Positions 1 through 7,054 are shown, counted from the first letter of the stretch. The stretch is DNA of 11,443 nucleotides from Flavobacteriaceae bacterium (GCA_030618945.1 JAUXCI010000058.1:1-11443); one strand, 5' to 3'. The notes: generated by a model from the letters alone, not told the origin. Numbers and translations are program-made.

Positions 1-720
1 TTGTCCTTTAGGGTTATCTATAAATTTGAGCATAGTTATATCTCTAAACTAACAAAAGAGCAGTCAAAAATAATAAATTGGTTTAAAAAGTTTTTGATGG
101 CTAATGCGGTGTTATGGGCAATAGGTGCATCAGGTGTTTTTATTGACATGTTAGAAGTTAACATACCTTTTGACCTTTTTAGAGTGTATTATTTAGGGCT
201 TACTATTTTAACTCTTTGGGTTAGTGTATTCACTTTGAATCGTCCAGATTTATTTGAGTCAAATAAAAAAGTAACTAAAAATATGGTGAAACCCCTTAAA
301 AGTAGTTGGCCTTTCCCAGGGGTTAAGAATGATGATTCAGTTGGAGATGTTAAAATTGAATTTGGTTTACATAATGATAAAAATGATGTAAAAACTATCA
401 TAGATTATTTTGAATCTGATAAGAAGCCATTTTTAAATAGTGAAATGACTTTACAAAATTTAGCTGATGATATTGGAATGTCAAAACATAGGGTTTCAGA
501 ACTTCTAAACACTGAGATACATTTATCATTTTATGATATTATTAATGAATATAGGGTTAAAGAAGTTATTAAATTAATTCAGGAACAAAAACATAAGGAG
601 CATACGTTAATTCATTTAGCTGAATTAGCTGGTTTCAATTCCAAAGCAACATTTAACCGAATTTTTAAAAAGAAGTCAGGAAAAACACCTTCTCAATATA
701 TCCAAGATTTGACTGCATAA
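1..720 (+). CDS. AraC-family transcriptional regulator with membrane helices, 5'-truncated
   Basis: This is the C-terminal part of a regulator with an AraC-type DNA-binding domain. The reading frame is open to the window edge and the first codon is TTG, so the true start probably lies outside; relatives with several N-terminal membrane helices are usually well over 300 residues. In the visible 239 residues, two hydrophobic helices lie at about 31-51 and 58-78. A linker follows, then two helix-turn-helix units at about 151-172 and 203-225. The second has the typical AraC pattern: LAELAGFNSKATFNRIFKK followed by GKTPSQY. Such proteins are thought to sense something at or in the inner membrane and to control nearby genes; the signal and targets are not visible here. 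The gene converges on the SIMPL gene. Its base composition is more AT-rich than that of genes right of position 2200. The family is firm, the role unknown. Confidence 0.88.
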   Translation: MSFRVIYKFEHSYISKLTKEQSKIINWFKKFLMANAVLWAIGASGVFIDMLEVNIPFDLFRVYYLGLTILTLWVSVFTLNRPDLFESNKKVTKNMVKPLKSSWPFPGVKNDDSVGDVKIEFGLHNDKNDVKTIIDYFESDKKPFLNSEMTLQNLADDIGMSKHRVSELLNTEIHLSFYDIINEYRVKEVIKLIQEQKHKEHTLIHLAELAGFNSKATFNRIFKKKSGKTPSQYIQDLTA

Positions 721-830
721 TTCAAAGTGTGTTTAAATAAACAATTATTATTATATTTTGAAAAAATTAACGCTACACTGGTAAATTATGAATTAGGAAT
801 GTTTCTTGGTGTTTTTTTGGCAACTGTTAA

Positions 831-1541
831 TTATTCTTTTAATTGAAAGTCAATTGTTGAAACTACTCGTACAATCTTAATTTCAGGTGTATTTTGATCT
901 CTATCTTTTATTGTAAATAAACCCTGTCTGGCTATTCTAATTTCTCCTACTTGTGATTCAGAATCACGTGCAAATTTCTCAGCAACTTCTCTTGCATTTT
1001 TAGTTGCTTCTTCAATCATTGATGGTTTAAGATCATTTAAACCTGTAAAAATATATTCTATAGGTCTCCAAGTATTTTTTGATCCAAGTAAAATGTCCTT
1101 AGATATAAGTTCAAGAGATTCTATCAATGCCTTTTGAAGCTTTTTAACTTCCTTAGTTCTAACGGTAAATTCTGACTTAGCCAAATATCTATATTCATTA
1201 TTTTGAGAGTTAGAATTATAAATGTTAGCTCGAGAATCATTAATATTTGCAATTCCTTTTGTAAGCTCATTTTTATCAAAGCCTTGTCTAAGGAAAAAAC
1301 TATATACCTCCTCATTCTGCTTTTCAATTTCTTTTTTCAATGATTTAAGGTCATTCCCTGTCAATGTTATATTCATTGGCCAAACTGCTAGGTCAGCATA
1401 AACTTCACGCTCAGAGAGACCTTTTACTTGAACAAATCGGTCGTATTTTTTTCCAGTTTTATGCATGTTTCCGATAAAGAAACCTGCAATCACAATCGAA
1501 CTAAAGATTATTAAAGTTTTAATCCAGTCAAGATTTTTCAT
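831..1541 (-). CDS. SIMPL domain-containing (DUF541) membrane-anchored protein
   Basis: The 236-residue protein has one N-terminal hydrophobic segment at about 8-24, acting as a membrane anchor or uncleaved signal, followed by a SIMPL/DUF541 domain from about residue 36 to the end. Signs of the domain are the opening strand VQVKGLSEREVYADLAVWP and the helix SMIEEATKNAREVAEKFA near 174-191. SIMPL proteins lie in the periplasm or are membrane-attached. Some, such as E. coli YggE, have been linked to oxidative stress, but no reaction is established. The start ATG is chosen because the anchor follows it at once. A weak -7-like box, TATATTTT on the minus strand, lies about 40 bases upstream (plus 1582-1589). 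The gene is convergent with the AraC-type gene across about 110 bases without a clear terminator. Base composition is low in GC, like its neighbour. Confidence 0.88.
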   Translation of the reverse strand: MKNLDWIKTLIIFSSIVIAGFFIGNMHKTGKKYDRFVQVKGLSEREVYADLAVWPMNITLTGNDLKSLKKEIEKQNEEVYSFFLRQGFDKNELTKGIANINDSRANIYNSNSQNNEYRYLAKSEFTVRTKEVKKLQKALIESLELISKDILLGSKNTWRPIEYIFTGLNDLKPSMIEEATKNAREVAEKFARDSESQVGEIRIARQGLFTIKDRDQNTPEIKIVRVVSTIDFQLKE

Positions 1542-1795
1542 ATTTTATTTTTTATAGTTGCCAACTCGTTATATACATATAAAAATATAAGGTTATAAAT
1601 TTCACTTACCGGATAACAACACCTTGGTATTTTTATTAATCAAACTTAAGATAAAATAATAGAATTATTAAATAACTAAACTAAATATTATCAAATAGTT
1701 AAACTAAATCAATCCATTTTAAAAAGAGAAACGAAAAAAACGTTAAAAAAAGAAAAGAAAGCAGAATAAGGGGAAATAATAGGGAAATCTGTAAC

Positions 1796-1836
1796 AAAAA
1801 AAGACCTAAAATTGCTATGAAACAGCATTTTAAGCC
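1796..1836 (-). terminator. Probable rho-independent terminator downstream of the tRNA-3'-end copy
   Basis: Read on the minus strand, an imperfect hairpin with arms AAAATGCT and AGCAATTTT (one bulged base) is extended outward by weaker pairing and followed by seven T residues (plus 1796-1802). It lies directly after the second copy of the tRNA 3' end, in the same order as tRNA then terminator at the intact tRNA. It may end transcription that reads through the tRNA terminator, or be left over from a duplicated tRNA unit. Confidence 0.55.
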
Positions 1837-1840
1837 TTTT

Positions 1841-1862
1841 TATTTGTGCGGGCGAAAGGACT
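1841..1862 (-). repeat. 22-bp direct repeat copy of the tRNA-Leu 3' end
   Basis: These 22 bases match 2009-2030 exactly. The copy holds the last 16 bases of the tRNA-Leu (end of the T arm, 3' acceptor strand and discriminator base) plus 6 bases beyond it. The two copies are 168 bases apart in the same orientation. Each is followed on the minus strand by a terminator-like hairpin. An exact copy of a tRNA 3' end a short way downstream is what an integrated and later lost element leaves at an attachment site. A decayed tandem tRNA duplicate would look similar. Confidence 0.8.
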
Positions 1863-1952
1863 TCCGCCAAATTAGTTATTAGAGTTAGGTTAGATGAATC
1901 AGCTAAGGCGGATAAACTTCCCTCCTCCGTTGGACGGGCTCGTCCTTTCGCC
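1851..1952. repeat. Foldback element with 11-bp perfect inverted repeat derived from the tRNA 3' end
   Basis: The arms GGCGAAAGGAC (1851-1861) and GTCCTTTCGCC (1942-1952) are perfect inverted repeats and contain part of the tRNA-Leu T arm and acceptor sequence. Inside them, CCGCC (1864-1868) pairs with GGCGG (1907-1911). A competing small hairpin, GGACG with CGTCC, lies at 1932-1945. The nested pairing could form a structured RNA of about 100 nucleotides on either strand; on the minus strand it would run into the terminator at 1836-1796. It could equally be rearrangement debris from the tRNA. No known RNA family is recognised. Confidence 0.55.
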
Positions 1953-1980
1953 AACCTATTTACAAACTAATTAATAGAAT

Positions 1981-2009
1981 AAAAAAAAGCCCTTCATTTA
2001 GAAGAGCTT
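1981..2009 (-). terminator. Rho-independent terminator of tRNA-Leu
   Basis: On the minus strand the sequence folds into a 9-bp stem (AAGCTCTTC with GAAGGGCTT, one G-U pair) with a five-base loop TAAAT. It is followed by a run of T that overlaps the stem end and totals eight (plus 1981-1988). It starts six bases after the 3' end of the tRNA, so it is the natural end of that transcript. Confidence 0.88.
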
Positions 2010-2014
2010 ATTTG

Positions 2015-2096
2015 TGCGGGCGAAAGGACTCGAACCTTCACACCGTGAGGCACTAGATCCTAAGTCTAGCGTGTCTACCAATTTCACCACGCCCGC
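2015..2096 (-). tRNA. tRNA-Leu (anticodon UAG)
   Basis: The minus strand folds into a full class II cloverleaf of 82 nucleotides including the discriminator base. The acceptor arms are GCGGGCG (plus 2090-2096) and CGCCCGC (plus 2016-2022), with discriminator A at 2015. The anticodon stem CTAGA/TCTAG encloses loop CTTAGGA with anticodon TAG at plus 2060-2062, which reads CUN leucine codons. A short variable arm and a T arm with TTCGAGT follow. The D region GTGAAATTGGTAGACAC is typical of leucine tRNAs. CCA is not encoded: the bases after the discriminator are CAA, so the end must be added by enzyme. A promoter lies about 60 bases upstream and a terminator directly downstream. The 3' end is duplicated at 1841-1862. 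Confidence 0.97.
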
Positions 2097-2158
2097 GGTT
2101 TTGCTTTGTGTCTGCCTTAGGACAAAATCAGAACACAATAGGTGCAAAAATTGGATTG

Positions 2159-2188
2159 CAAATATAATCATTTTTACAAATTAGCAAA
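2159..2188 (-). promoter_or_regulatory. Bacteroidota-type promoter for tRNA-Leu
   Basis: On the minus strand a -33 box TTTG (plus 2185-2188) is followed after 18 bases by TATATTTG (plus 2159-2166), a perfect match to the TAnnTTTG -7 consensus of the Bacteroidota housekeeping sigma factor. The expected transcript start near 2150 gives a leader of about 55 bases before the mature tRNA. This is the best promoter in the window. Confidence 0.75.
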
Positions 2189-2228
2189 CAAAGAATTGGA
2201 ATTTTGTTACAGCTAAAAATCACAATGA

Positions 2229-3581
2229 TTAATAAGTATCTTTTATCCATTCATAAGGCTTTCTTTTTACCCAAAGTCCTCGTGTAAAATCGGGGAAATC
2301 CTGTGGGGCTCCATTGTTTTCAATTGACAATTCAGACAGTGGTGTAACAGCACTCCAGGCAGCTGCATCATAAACATCCATCGGTGGTGCTATTTGCAGT
2401 TTTACGGATTCCACAAAGGAATGAATTACAAAGAAATCCATTCCGCCATGACCCGCTCCCGTAGCATGCTCACCGTATTTTACCCATAAAGGATGATCAT
2501 ACTTTTTTAACCAGGCATCAGAATCATCCCATTGATGTGGTTCAGAAACACCTTCCACATAAATGCGGTCGCCATCAACCTCCCAAAGCCCTTTGGTTCC
2601 TTGAACCCTGAACCCTAAAGAATAAGGTCTAGGTAAACTGGTATCATGAGTCACAATGATAGTCTCCCCTTGTGATGTCTCTATAGTGCTCGTGATCACA
2701 TCGCCCATCTTAAACTGCAGTTTCGCATTAGGGTGATCTTCCCCTCCGTTCTCAACGATATAATTGTGCAAACCTCGGCTCTTTGTTGCGTGAGAAGTTA
2801 GGGATACAAACCTATTGCCTCTATTGATGTCAGTCATAGCTGCTATTGGCCCTACTCCATGTGTAGGATATACATCTGCATTTCGCAATAAAGAATGTTG
2901 TGTACGCCATTTAGCCTCTGAAATACCTTTATCTCCAAACTCGACACCTTTGCCATAGGCTGACTTTCCATCATTTAGTTTTACAAATCTCAAATCATGC
3001 TGGTATCCGCATCTGAAATGCATCATTTCTCCAAAAACGTTTTGTTTCACCATATTGAGCACGGCCATGACGTCTCTCCTGTAGTTTACATTTTCAAGTA
3101 TCATCAAATGAGTACCTGTTTGTTCGTGGGTATTCACCAGATCCCAACATTCTTCCATAGTATTGGCAGCAGAAACTTCAAGTCCGGTATATTTACCGGC
3201 TAACATCGCATCCTTTGCCATACGCGTATGCCATAACCAGGGTGTGGCAATAATAACCGCATCTAAATCCTCCAACGCGAGTAAATTTTTATAATCATTT
3301 TCATCTTTGCCAAAAACTTCGGGCTTCTTAAAGCCGCCTTTATCCATATTATCCAGATTAAGATTAATTCTTGCCTGGTCGATATCGCAGATTGCAGTCA
3401 CATTCACATCATCTCTTTGCAGCAAATTATTTAGATGATTGGTTCCTCTTAATCCAACACCAATAAGTCCAACATTAATTTTGCTTTTTTTTGTGGCGTT
3501 CCCAAAGGTCAAATTAGGGAGTATAGAAATTCCTGCTCCGGCCAGCATTGTCTTTTGAATAAAAGTTCTTCTTGATTTCAT
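2229..3581 (-). CDS. Gfo/Idh/MocA family protein, GH109-like alpha-N-acetylgalactosaminidase, Tat-exported
   Basis: The 450-residue protein begins with a twin-arginine signal (SRRTFIQK at 3-10, then a hydrophobic stretch to about 27), so it should be exported folded with its cofactor bound. A Rossmann NAD-binding domain follows, with GLIGVGLRG at 38-46. The substrate domain carries features of glycoside hydrolase family 109: ENVNYRRDVMAVLNMV at 163-178, YPTHGVGPIA at 238-247 (the active-site Tyr and His region), LPRPYSLGF near 316-324, and GHGGMDF at 378-383 followed by MDVYDAAAWS at 401-410. GH109 enzymes cleave alpha-linked N-acetylgalactosamine by an NAD-dependent oxidation-elimination route; the length fits the family. 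The exact sugar is not certain, since many relatives are untested. The gene is divergent from the dipeptidase gene across 103 bases, which may hold promoters for both. It ends just before the tRNA-Leu promoter. Confidence 0.88.
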   Translation of the reverse strand: MKSRRTFIQKTMLAGAGISILPNLTFGNATKKSKINVGLIGVGLRGTNHLNNLLQRDDVNVTAICDIDQARINLNLDNMDKGGFKKPEVFGKDENDYKNLLALEDLDAVIIATPWLWHTRMAKDAMLAGKYTGLEVSAANTMEECWDLVNTHEQTGTHLMILENVNYRRDVMAVLNMVKQNVFGEMMHFRCGYQHDLRFVKLNDGKSAYGKGVEFGDKGISEAKWRTQHSLLRNADVYPTHGVGPIAAMTDINRGNRFVSLTSHATKSRGLHNYIVENGGEDHPNAKLQFKMGDVITSTIETSQGETIIVTHDTSLPRPYSLGFRVQGTKGLWEVDGDRIYVEGVSEPHQWDDSDAWLKKYDHPLWVKYGEHATGAGHGGMDFFVIHSFVESVKLQIAPPMDVYDAAAWSAVTPLSELSIENNGAPQDFPDFTRGLWVKRKPYEWIKDTY

Positions 3582-3651
3582 TTTAATGATTTGATTTACA
3601 AATTTTACAAGGGTTTCTCACAGACTTTAAAAATAGGTCTTTTCTTTTTTC

Positions 3652-3659
3652 TATATTTG
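3652..3659 (+). promoter_or_regulatory. Probable -7 box of the dipeptidase promoter
   Basis: TATATTTG matches the Bacteroidota TAnnTTTG -7 consensus and lies 25 bases before the ATG at 3685. No good -33 TTG-type box sits at the usual distance; TTTA at 3626-3629 is a weak candidate with somewhat wide spacing. The leader before the start is AT-rich and has no Shine-Dalgarno, as is usual in this group. Confidence 0.5.
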
Positions 3660-3684
3660 ATTCCAACAAAAAATTAACAAAAAA

Positions 3685-5085
3685 ATGTCTGCTATAAAAA
3701 CCTATATTGACCAAAATAAAGACCGTTTTATCAATGAATTGATTGAGTTGTTAAAAATTCCTTCTATCAGTGCTGACAAAGCCTATAAAGAGGCTGTCCT
3801 AAATACTTCGGAAGTCGTAAAACTGTCACTTGAAAAGGCGGGTTGCAGCCATGTTGAAATTTGTGAAACCCCTGGTTACCCGATTGTATACGGTGAACAT
3901 ATTATTGATAAAAACCTCCCAACAGTTTTGGTTTATGGCCACTATGATGTACAACCGGCTGACCCCATTGACTTATGGGATTCTCCTCCTTTTGAGCCAG
4001 TTATTAAAATAACGGCAGCTCATCCTGATGGCGCTATTTACGCCAGAGGGTCTTGCGATGATAAAGGACAAATGTATATGCACGTCAAAGCCTTTGAAAT
4101 CTTAATAAAACAAAACAGCTTACCCTGTAACGTAAAATTCATGATTGAAGGTGAAGAAGAGATTGGCTCGTCAAGCCTTGGCTGGTTTGTTGAAAGAAAT
4201 CAGGAGAAATTGAGCAATGACGTTATACTTATTTCTGACACGGGAATGATCAGCAACCAGCAACCTTCAATAACCACCGGGCTAAGAGGGCTCAGTTATG
4301 TGGAAGTTGAAGTAACCGGACCTAACCGAGATTTACACTCAGGACTTTACGGAGGAGCAGTGGCTAATCCTGTAAACATCTTAACTAAAATGATTGCTTC
4401 CTTGCACGATGAAAATAATCATATTAGCATTCCTGGTTTTTATGATAAGGTCATTGAAGCCACGGATGAAGAAAGAACCGAAATGGCCAAAGCACCTTTC
4501 TCCTTGGAGGCCTATAAAGAAGCACTTGACATTCAAGAAGTTTATGGCGAAAGCGGATACACAACCAATGAGAGAAATTCAATTAGACCAAGCTTGGACG
4601 TCAATGGTGTTTGGGGCGGTTATATCGGCGAAGGTGCCAAAACCGTGATCGCCAGCAAGGCATATGCCAAGATCTCTATGCGTTTGGTGCCCGACCAGGA
4701 TCCGGATGAAATCACCGCCTTATTTACTGAACACTTCAATAGCTTAGCGCCCAAATCCGTAAAGGTAAAGGTAACGCCACACCATGGTGGGCACCCTTAT
4801 GTAACCCCCATAGATAATATTGGTTACAAGGCTGCTAACAAGGCTTATACAGAAACTTTTGGCGTGAATGCCATCCCTCAGAGATCAGGTGGTAGTATTC
4901 CAATAGTTGCTCTTTTCGAAAAAGAATTGAAAAGCAAAACCATTTTAATGGGATTTGGACTGGACAGTGATGCCATACATTCTCCCAATGAACATTTTGG
5001 TGTTTTTAATTATTTAAAAGGCATTGAAACTATTCCACTATTTTATAAATACTTTACTGAATTGTTTCAAGAACTTAATCAATAG
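3685..5085 (+). CDS. M20 family metallodipeptidase (carnosinase/CNDP2-like)
   Basis: The 466-residue protein is a two-zinc M20 peptidase of the dipeptidase branch. The metal and catalytic residues are all visible by analogy with carnosinase: H86 and D88 in VYGHYDVQPAD, D125 in RGSCDDKGQ, E158 (general base) and E159 in EGEEEIGSS, D185 in ISDTG, and H432 in DAIHSPNEHF. The lid-domain motif DLHSGLYGG at 216-224 with H218 belongs to the dimerising, substrate-binding domain. No signal peptide is seen, so it should act in the cytoplasm, cleaving dipeptides or similar small substrates taken up from outside. The length is normal for the branch. It has its own probable promoter, is divergent from the GH109-like gene and converges on the PhnA-type gene. 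The exact substrate is not predictable. Confidence 0.93.
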   Translation: MSAIKTYIDQNKDRFINELIELLKIPSISADKAYKEAVLNTSEVVKLSLEKAGCSHVEICETPGYPIVYGEHIIDKNLPTVLVYGHYDVQPADPIDLWDSPPFEPVIKITAAHPDGAIYARGSCDDKGQMYMHVKAFEILIKQNSLPCNVKFMIEGEEEIGSSSLGWFVERNQEKLSNDVILISDTGMISNQQPSITTGLRGLSYVEVEVTGPNRDLHSGLYGGAVANPVNILTKMIASLHDENNHISIPGFYDKVIEATDEERTEMAKAPFSLEAYKEALDIQEVYGESGYTTNERNSIRPSLDVNGVWGGYIGEGAKTVIASKAYAKISMRLVPDQDPDEITALFTEHFNSLAPKSVKVKVTPHHGGHPYVTPIDNIGYKAANKAYTETFGVNAIPQRSGGSIPIVALFEKELKSKTILMGFGLDSDAIHSPNEHFGVFNYLKGIETIPLFYKYFTELFQELNQ

Positions 5086-5132
5086 GGACATCTGATATTC
5101 ATAAATATATTGTATTCATATCGGTAAAGTAC

Positions 5133-5714
5133 CTAGCTTATCTTTTTTACATATTTGGTAATAATCACGATTTGAGTGGGGCCTACTTTTCCTTCAATAA
5201 ACTCTGCATTGTCTCTATCTAATGAAATCCTACGCACTGCCGTTCCTTGCTTCGCGACCAGGCTTGAGCCCTTAACTTTTAAATCCTTAATCAAGACTAC
5301 AGAGTCTCCTGTTTTCAATACAACGCCATTTACATCCCTGTGAATGATTTCATCCTCATCGGCTTCACCTTCACCCGTTGCTTTTGCCCATTCTAATTTC
5401 TCCTCATCGAGATACATCATGCCTAATAAATCCTGCGGCCAGCCCTCTTGACGAAGACGGCTAAGCATTCTCCAGGCTACCACCTGTACAGCTGTAACCT
5501 CGCTCCACATACTGTCATTTAAACAGCGCCAATGGTTCACTTTGACATGATCAGGATTCTCTATTTGATCAGAACATATATGACAAACCAAAATACTATC
5601 ATTTTCATCGCCAATAGACCTTGGTGGCACTTCATAAACATGCAATTGCTCTTCAGATGCACATAATTCACATTTAGAATCGCTTCGTGTTTGTAATTTC
5701 TTTAATAAACTCAT
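5133..5714 (-). CDS. PhnA domain-containing zinc-ribbon protein
   Basis: The 193-residue protein has an N-terminal zinc ribbon with two CxxC pairs, C15/C18 (CELC) and C44/C47 (CHIC). A central helical region follows (WSEVTAVQVVAWRMLSRL near 70-87), then a C-terminal PhnA-type SH3-like barrel from about 128, starting DVNGVVLKTGDSVVLIKDLKVKG. This matches the PhnA/YjdM family. The family name comes from a gene near the E. coli phosphonate cluster, but it is distinct from the phosphonoacetate hydrolase also called PhnA, and no phosphonate genes are present here. Its biochemical role is unknown. The gene is convergent with the dipeptidase gene (47 bases apart) and divergent from the DUF4407 gene. 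A -7-like box, TACTTTTA on the minus strand at plus 5732-5739, lies close upstream of the start. Confidence 0.87.
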   Translation of the reverse strand: MSLLKKLQTRSDSKCELCASEEQLHVYEVPPRSIGDENDSILVCHICSDQIENPDHVKVNHWRCLNDSMWSEVTAVQVVAWRMLSRLRQEGWPQDLLGMMYLDEEKLEWAKATGEGEADEDEIIHRDVNGVVLKTGDSVVLIKDLKVKGSSLVAKQGTAVRRISLDRDNAEFIEGKVGPTQIVIITKYVKKIS

Positions 5715-5862
5715 AGGATTGAATAAGGTGATAAAAGTACATTTAAATACCCGCTAAATTCGATTTTATTTTTTCACCCTAATCTGGGTTCAAGGAATCG
5801 GCTCAGCGCAGGCAAAACTATTGTAATTACAAATTTTAACAAAACTTTATCATAACGAAAAC

Positions 5863-5870
5863 AATATTTG
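5863..5870 (+). promoter_or_regulatory. Possible -7 box upstream of the DUF4407 gene
   Basis: AATATTTG differs in one base from the TAnnTTTG consensus and lies about 50 bases before the ATG at 5922. No convincing -33 box is seen. The rest of the 207-base divergent spacer (5715-5921) shows no other clear structure. Confidence 0.3.
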
Positions 5871-5921
5871 AGCAACATATAGAAGGATTATTACGTTGTT
5901 TTAAACTAAACCCTCCTCAAC

Positions 5922-7025
5922 ATGATAAAAGAATTCTTTTGGATGTGCTCAGGCGCAGACACCGACCTGCTTCAGGAAAGCCCGAAGTCAGAACAAATTA
6001 AATATGCCGGTATTGGTGGTACCGTTTTTTTTACTGCCATCATGGCTTTTGTGTCCAGCGCCTATGCGCTATACACCGTTTTTGACAATGTCTATCTGTC
6101 TGTTCTTTTTGGATTGATATGGGGCTTATTGATCTTTAACCTCGACCGTTTTATTGTTGGCACTATTAAAAAACAAGACAAGTTCTGGAAGGAGTTTTTA
6201 CAAGCTTCTCCAAGGATCATCTTAGCTTTGATTATAGCCATCGTTATTTCGAAACCTTTGGAATTAAAAATCTTTGAAAAAGAGATAGATCGCGTTTTGT
6301 TGGAACAAAAAAATGAAATGACCTTGGTAAATCAGGGTCAAATCGCAGAACAATTTACACCCGAAATTCAACGTGTTGAAGGCGAAATTAAATCCTTGCA
6401 GGAAAATATAGATACCAAGGAAACTGCTGTGAATGACCTTTACGACACCTATATAACTGAAGCCGAAGGAACCAAAGGCACCTTAAAACTTGGTAAAGGA
6501 CCCGTTTATAAAGAGAAAAGAGAAAAGCATGACGCTGAATTAAAGGGACTTCAACAACTAAAAGATAGTAGCAATGTAAAAATTGCTCAAAAAGAAGCCG
6601 TCCTTATACAGTTGAGAGAAAAACAAAAATTACAAACGGCGAATAGCCAGCCTATCATTGACGGTTTTGATGGCTTGATGGCTCGAATCAATGCTTTGGG
6701 AACTTTGCCCTCCATTCCTTCATTATTTATTTTGCTGCTCTTTATTGCCATTGAAACGGCCCCTGTATTTGCCAAGATCATGGCTCCAAAAGGCGCTTAC
6801 GACCTAAAATTCGAGGAACAGGAAGACGCCTTAAAAGTTTGGGTCACCCAACAAAAAAATCAAAGAGCAATGGTGTTGGATACCGATGGTTCTTTGAATG
6901 AAAAAGTGTATTACGACGTGGCCAATGACGAGGAGATTTATGAATATAAAAAGCAAAAGGCTAAAGACCTATTAAAGCTTCAATCTGACACTTTTTACAA
7001 AAAGCAAAGCGACGTACTGGGCTAA
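5922..7025 (+). CDS. DUF4407 domain-containing membrane protein with coiled coil
   Basis: The 367-residue protein matches the DUF4407 family, found mainly in Bacteroidota and Actinobacteria. It opens with the family signature CSGADTDLL (9-17) and SEQIKYAGIGG (23-33). Predicted membrane helices lie at about 29-52, 57-77 and 97-115. A long charged, heptad-like region of about 130 residues (118-250) is probably coiled coil, and a fourth helix follows at about 262-285, ending in IETAPVFAKIMAP. The charged C-terminal tail of about 80 residues is probably cytoplasmic. With helices 1-3 on one side and helix 4 on the other, the coiled coil should sit as one large loop, probably outside the membrane. 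No enzyme motif is visible and the function is unknown. It appears to be expressed alone; the next gene has its own -7-type box. Confidence 0.88.
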   Translation: MIKEFFWMCSGADTDLLQESPKSEQIKYAGIGGTVFFTAIMAFVSSAYALYTVFDNVYLSVLFGLIWGLLIFNLDRFIVGTIKKQDKFWKEFLQASPRIILALIIAIVISKPLELKIFEKEIDRVLLEQKNEMTLVNQGQIAEQFTPEIQRVEGEIKSLQENIDTKETAVNDLYDTYITEAEGTKGTLKLGKGPVYKEKREKHDAELKGLQQLKDSSNVKIAQKEAVLIQLREKQKLQTANSQPIIDGFDGLMARINALGTLPSIPSLFILLLFIAIETAPVFAKIMAPKGAYDLKFEEQEDALKVWVTQQKNQRAMVLDTDGSLNEKVYYDVANDEEIYEYKKQKAKDLLKLQSDTFYKKQSDVLG

Positions 7026-7031
7026 AATAAT

Positions 7032-7039
7032 TATATTTG
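7032..7039 (+). promoter_or_regulatory. Probable -7 box of the acetyltransferase gene
   Basis: TATATTTG is a perfect TAnnTTTG match 15 bases before the ATG at 7055, in the 29-base gap after the DUF4407 gene. The leader would be very short, under ten bases. The -33 region lies within the end of the DUF4407 gene and is weak. Confidence 0.45.
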
Positions 7040-7054
7040 AGTTAAATATAGCCT

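Larger units (their letters stand above)
1542..2014. other. Gene-poor AT-rich stretch between the SIMPL gene and tRNA-Leu
   Basis: This stretch of over 450 bases carries no convincing protein gene. The part next to the SIMPL gene (1542-1795) is very AT-rich and purine-rich; apart from the weak promoter-like box for that gene I see nothing in it. The part from 1796 to 2014 holds two terminators, a copy of the tRNA-Leu 3' end and a foldback structure, listed separately. An 81-codon minus-strand frame crosses it. Its N-terminal half is the foldback DNA and its C-terminal half is low-complexity and Phe-rich, so I do not treat it as a gene. Confidence 0.7.

Noticed and set aside
734..747. Small palindrome-like TGTTTAAATAAACA between the convergent AraC-type and SIMPL genes
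   Set aside because: The stem is only about five A-T-rich pairs with no following T run, so it does not support a terminator.
1609..1622. lac-operator-like string CCGGATAACAAC
   Set aside because: It is a short chance likeness with no symmetric partner and no LacI-type gene nearby.
1841..1952. A second tRNA gene next to tRNA-Leu
   Set aside because: Only the 3' acceptor/T-arm part is present. There is no matching 5' acceptor strand, anticodon arm or D arm, so no cloverleaf can form.
1709..1954. 81-codon minus-strand frame in the gene-poor stretch before the tRNA
   Set aside because: Its first half is the foldback derived from the tRNA 3' end and its second half is low-complexity and Phe-rich. 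It resembles no protein family, and both the tRNA-end copy and a terminator lie inside it.
2997..3203. Short frames opposite or inside the large genes, including those at 189-401, 2997-3203, 4394-4648, 9410-9640 and 10431-10649
   Set aside because: They lie fully within well-supported genes in other frames, show no family features, and have no promoter or spacing evidence.
5133..5714. Phosphonoacetate hydrolase or part of a phosphonate pathway
   Set aside because: The shared name PhnA is misleading. The protein is a small zinc-ribbon protein and no phosphonate genes surround it.
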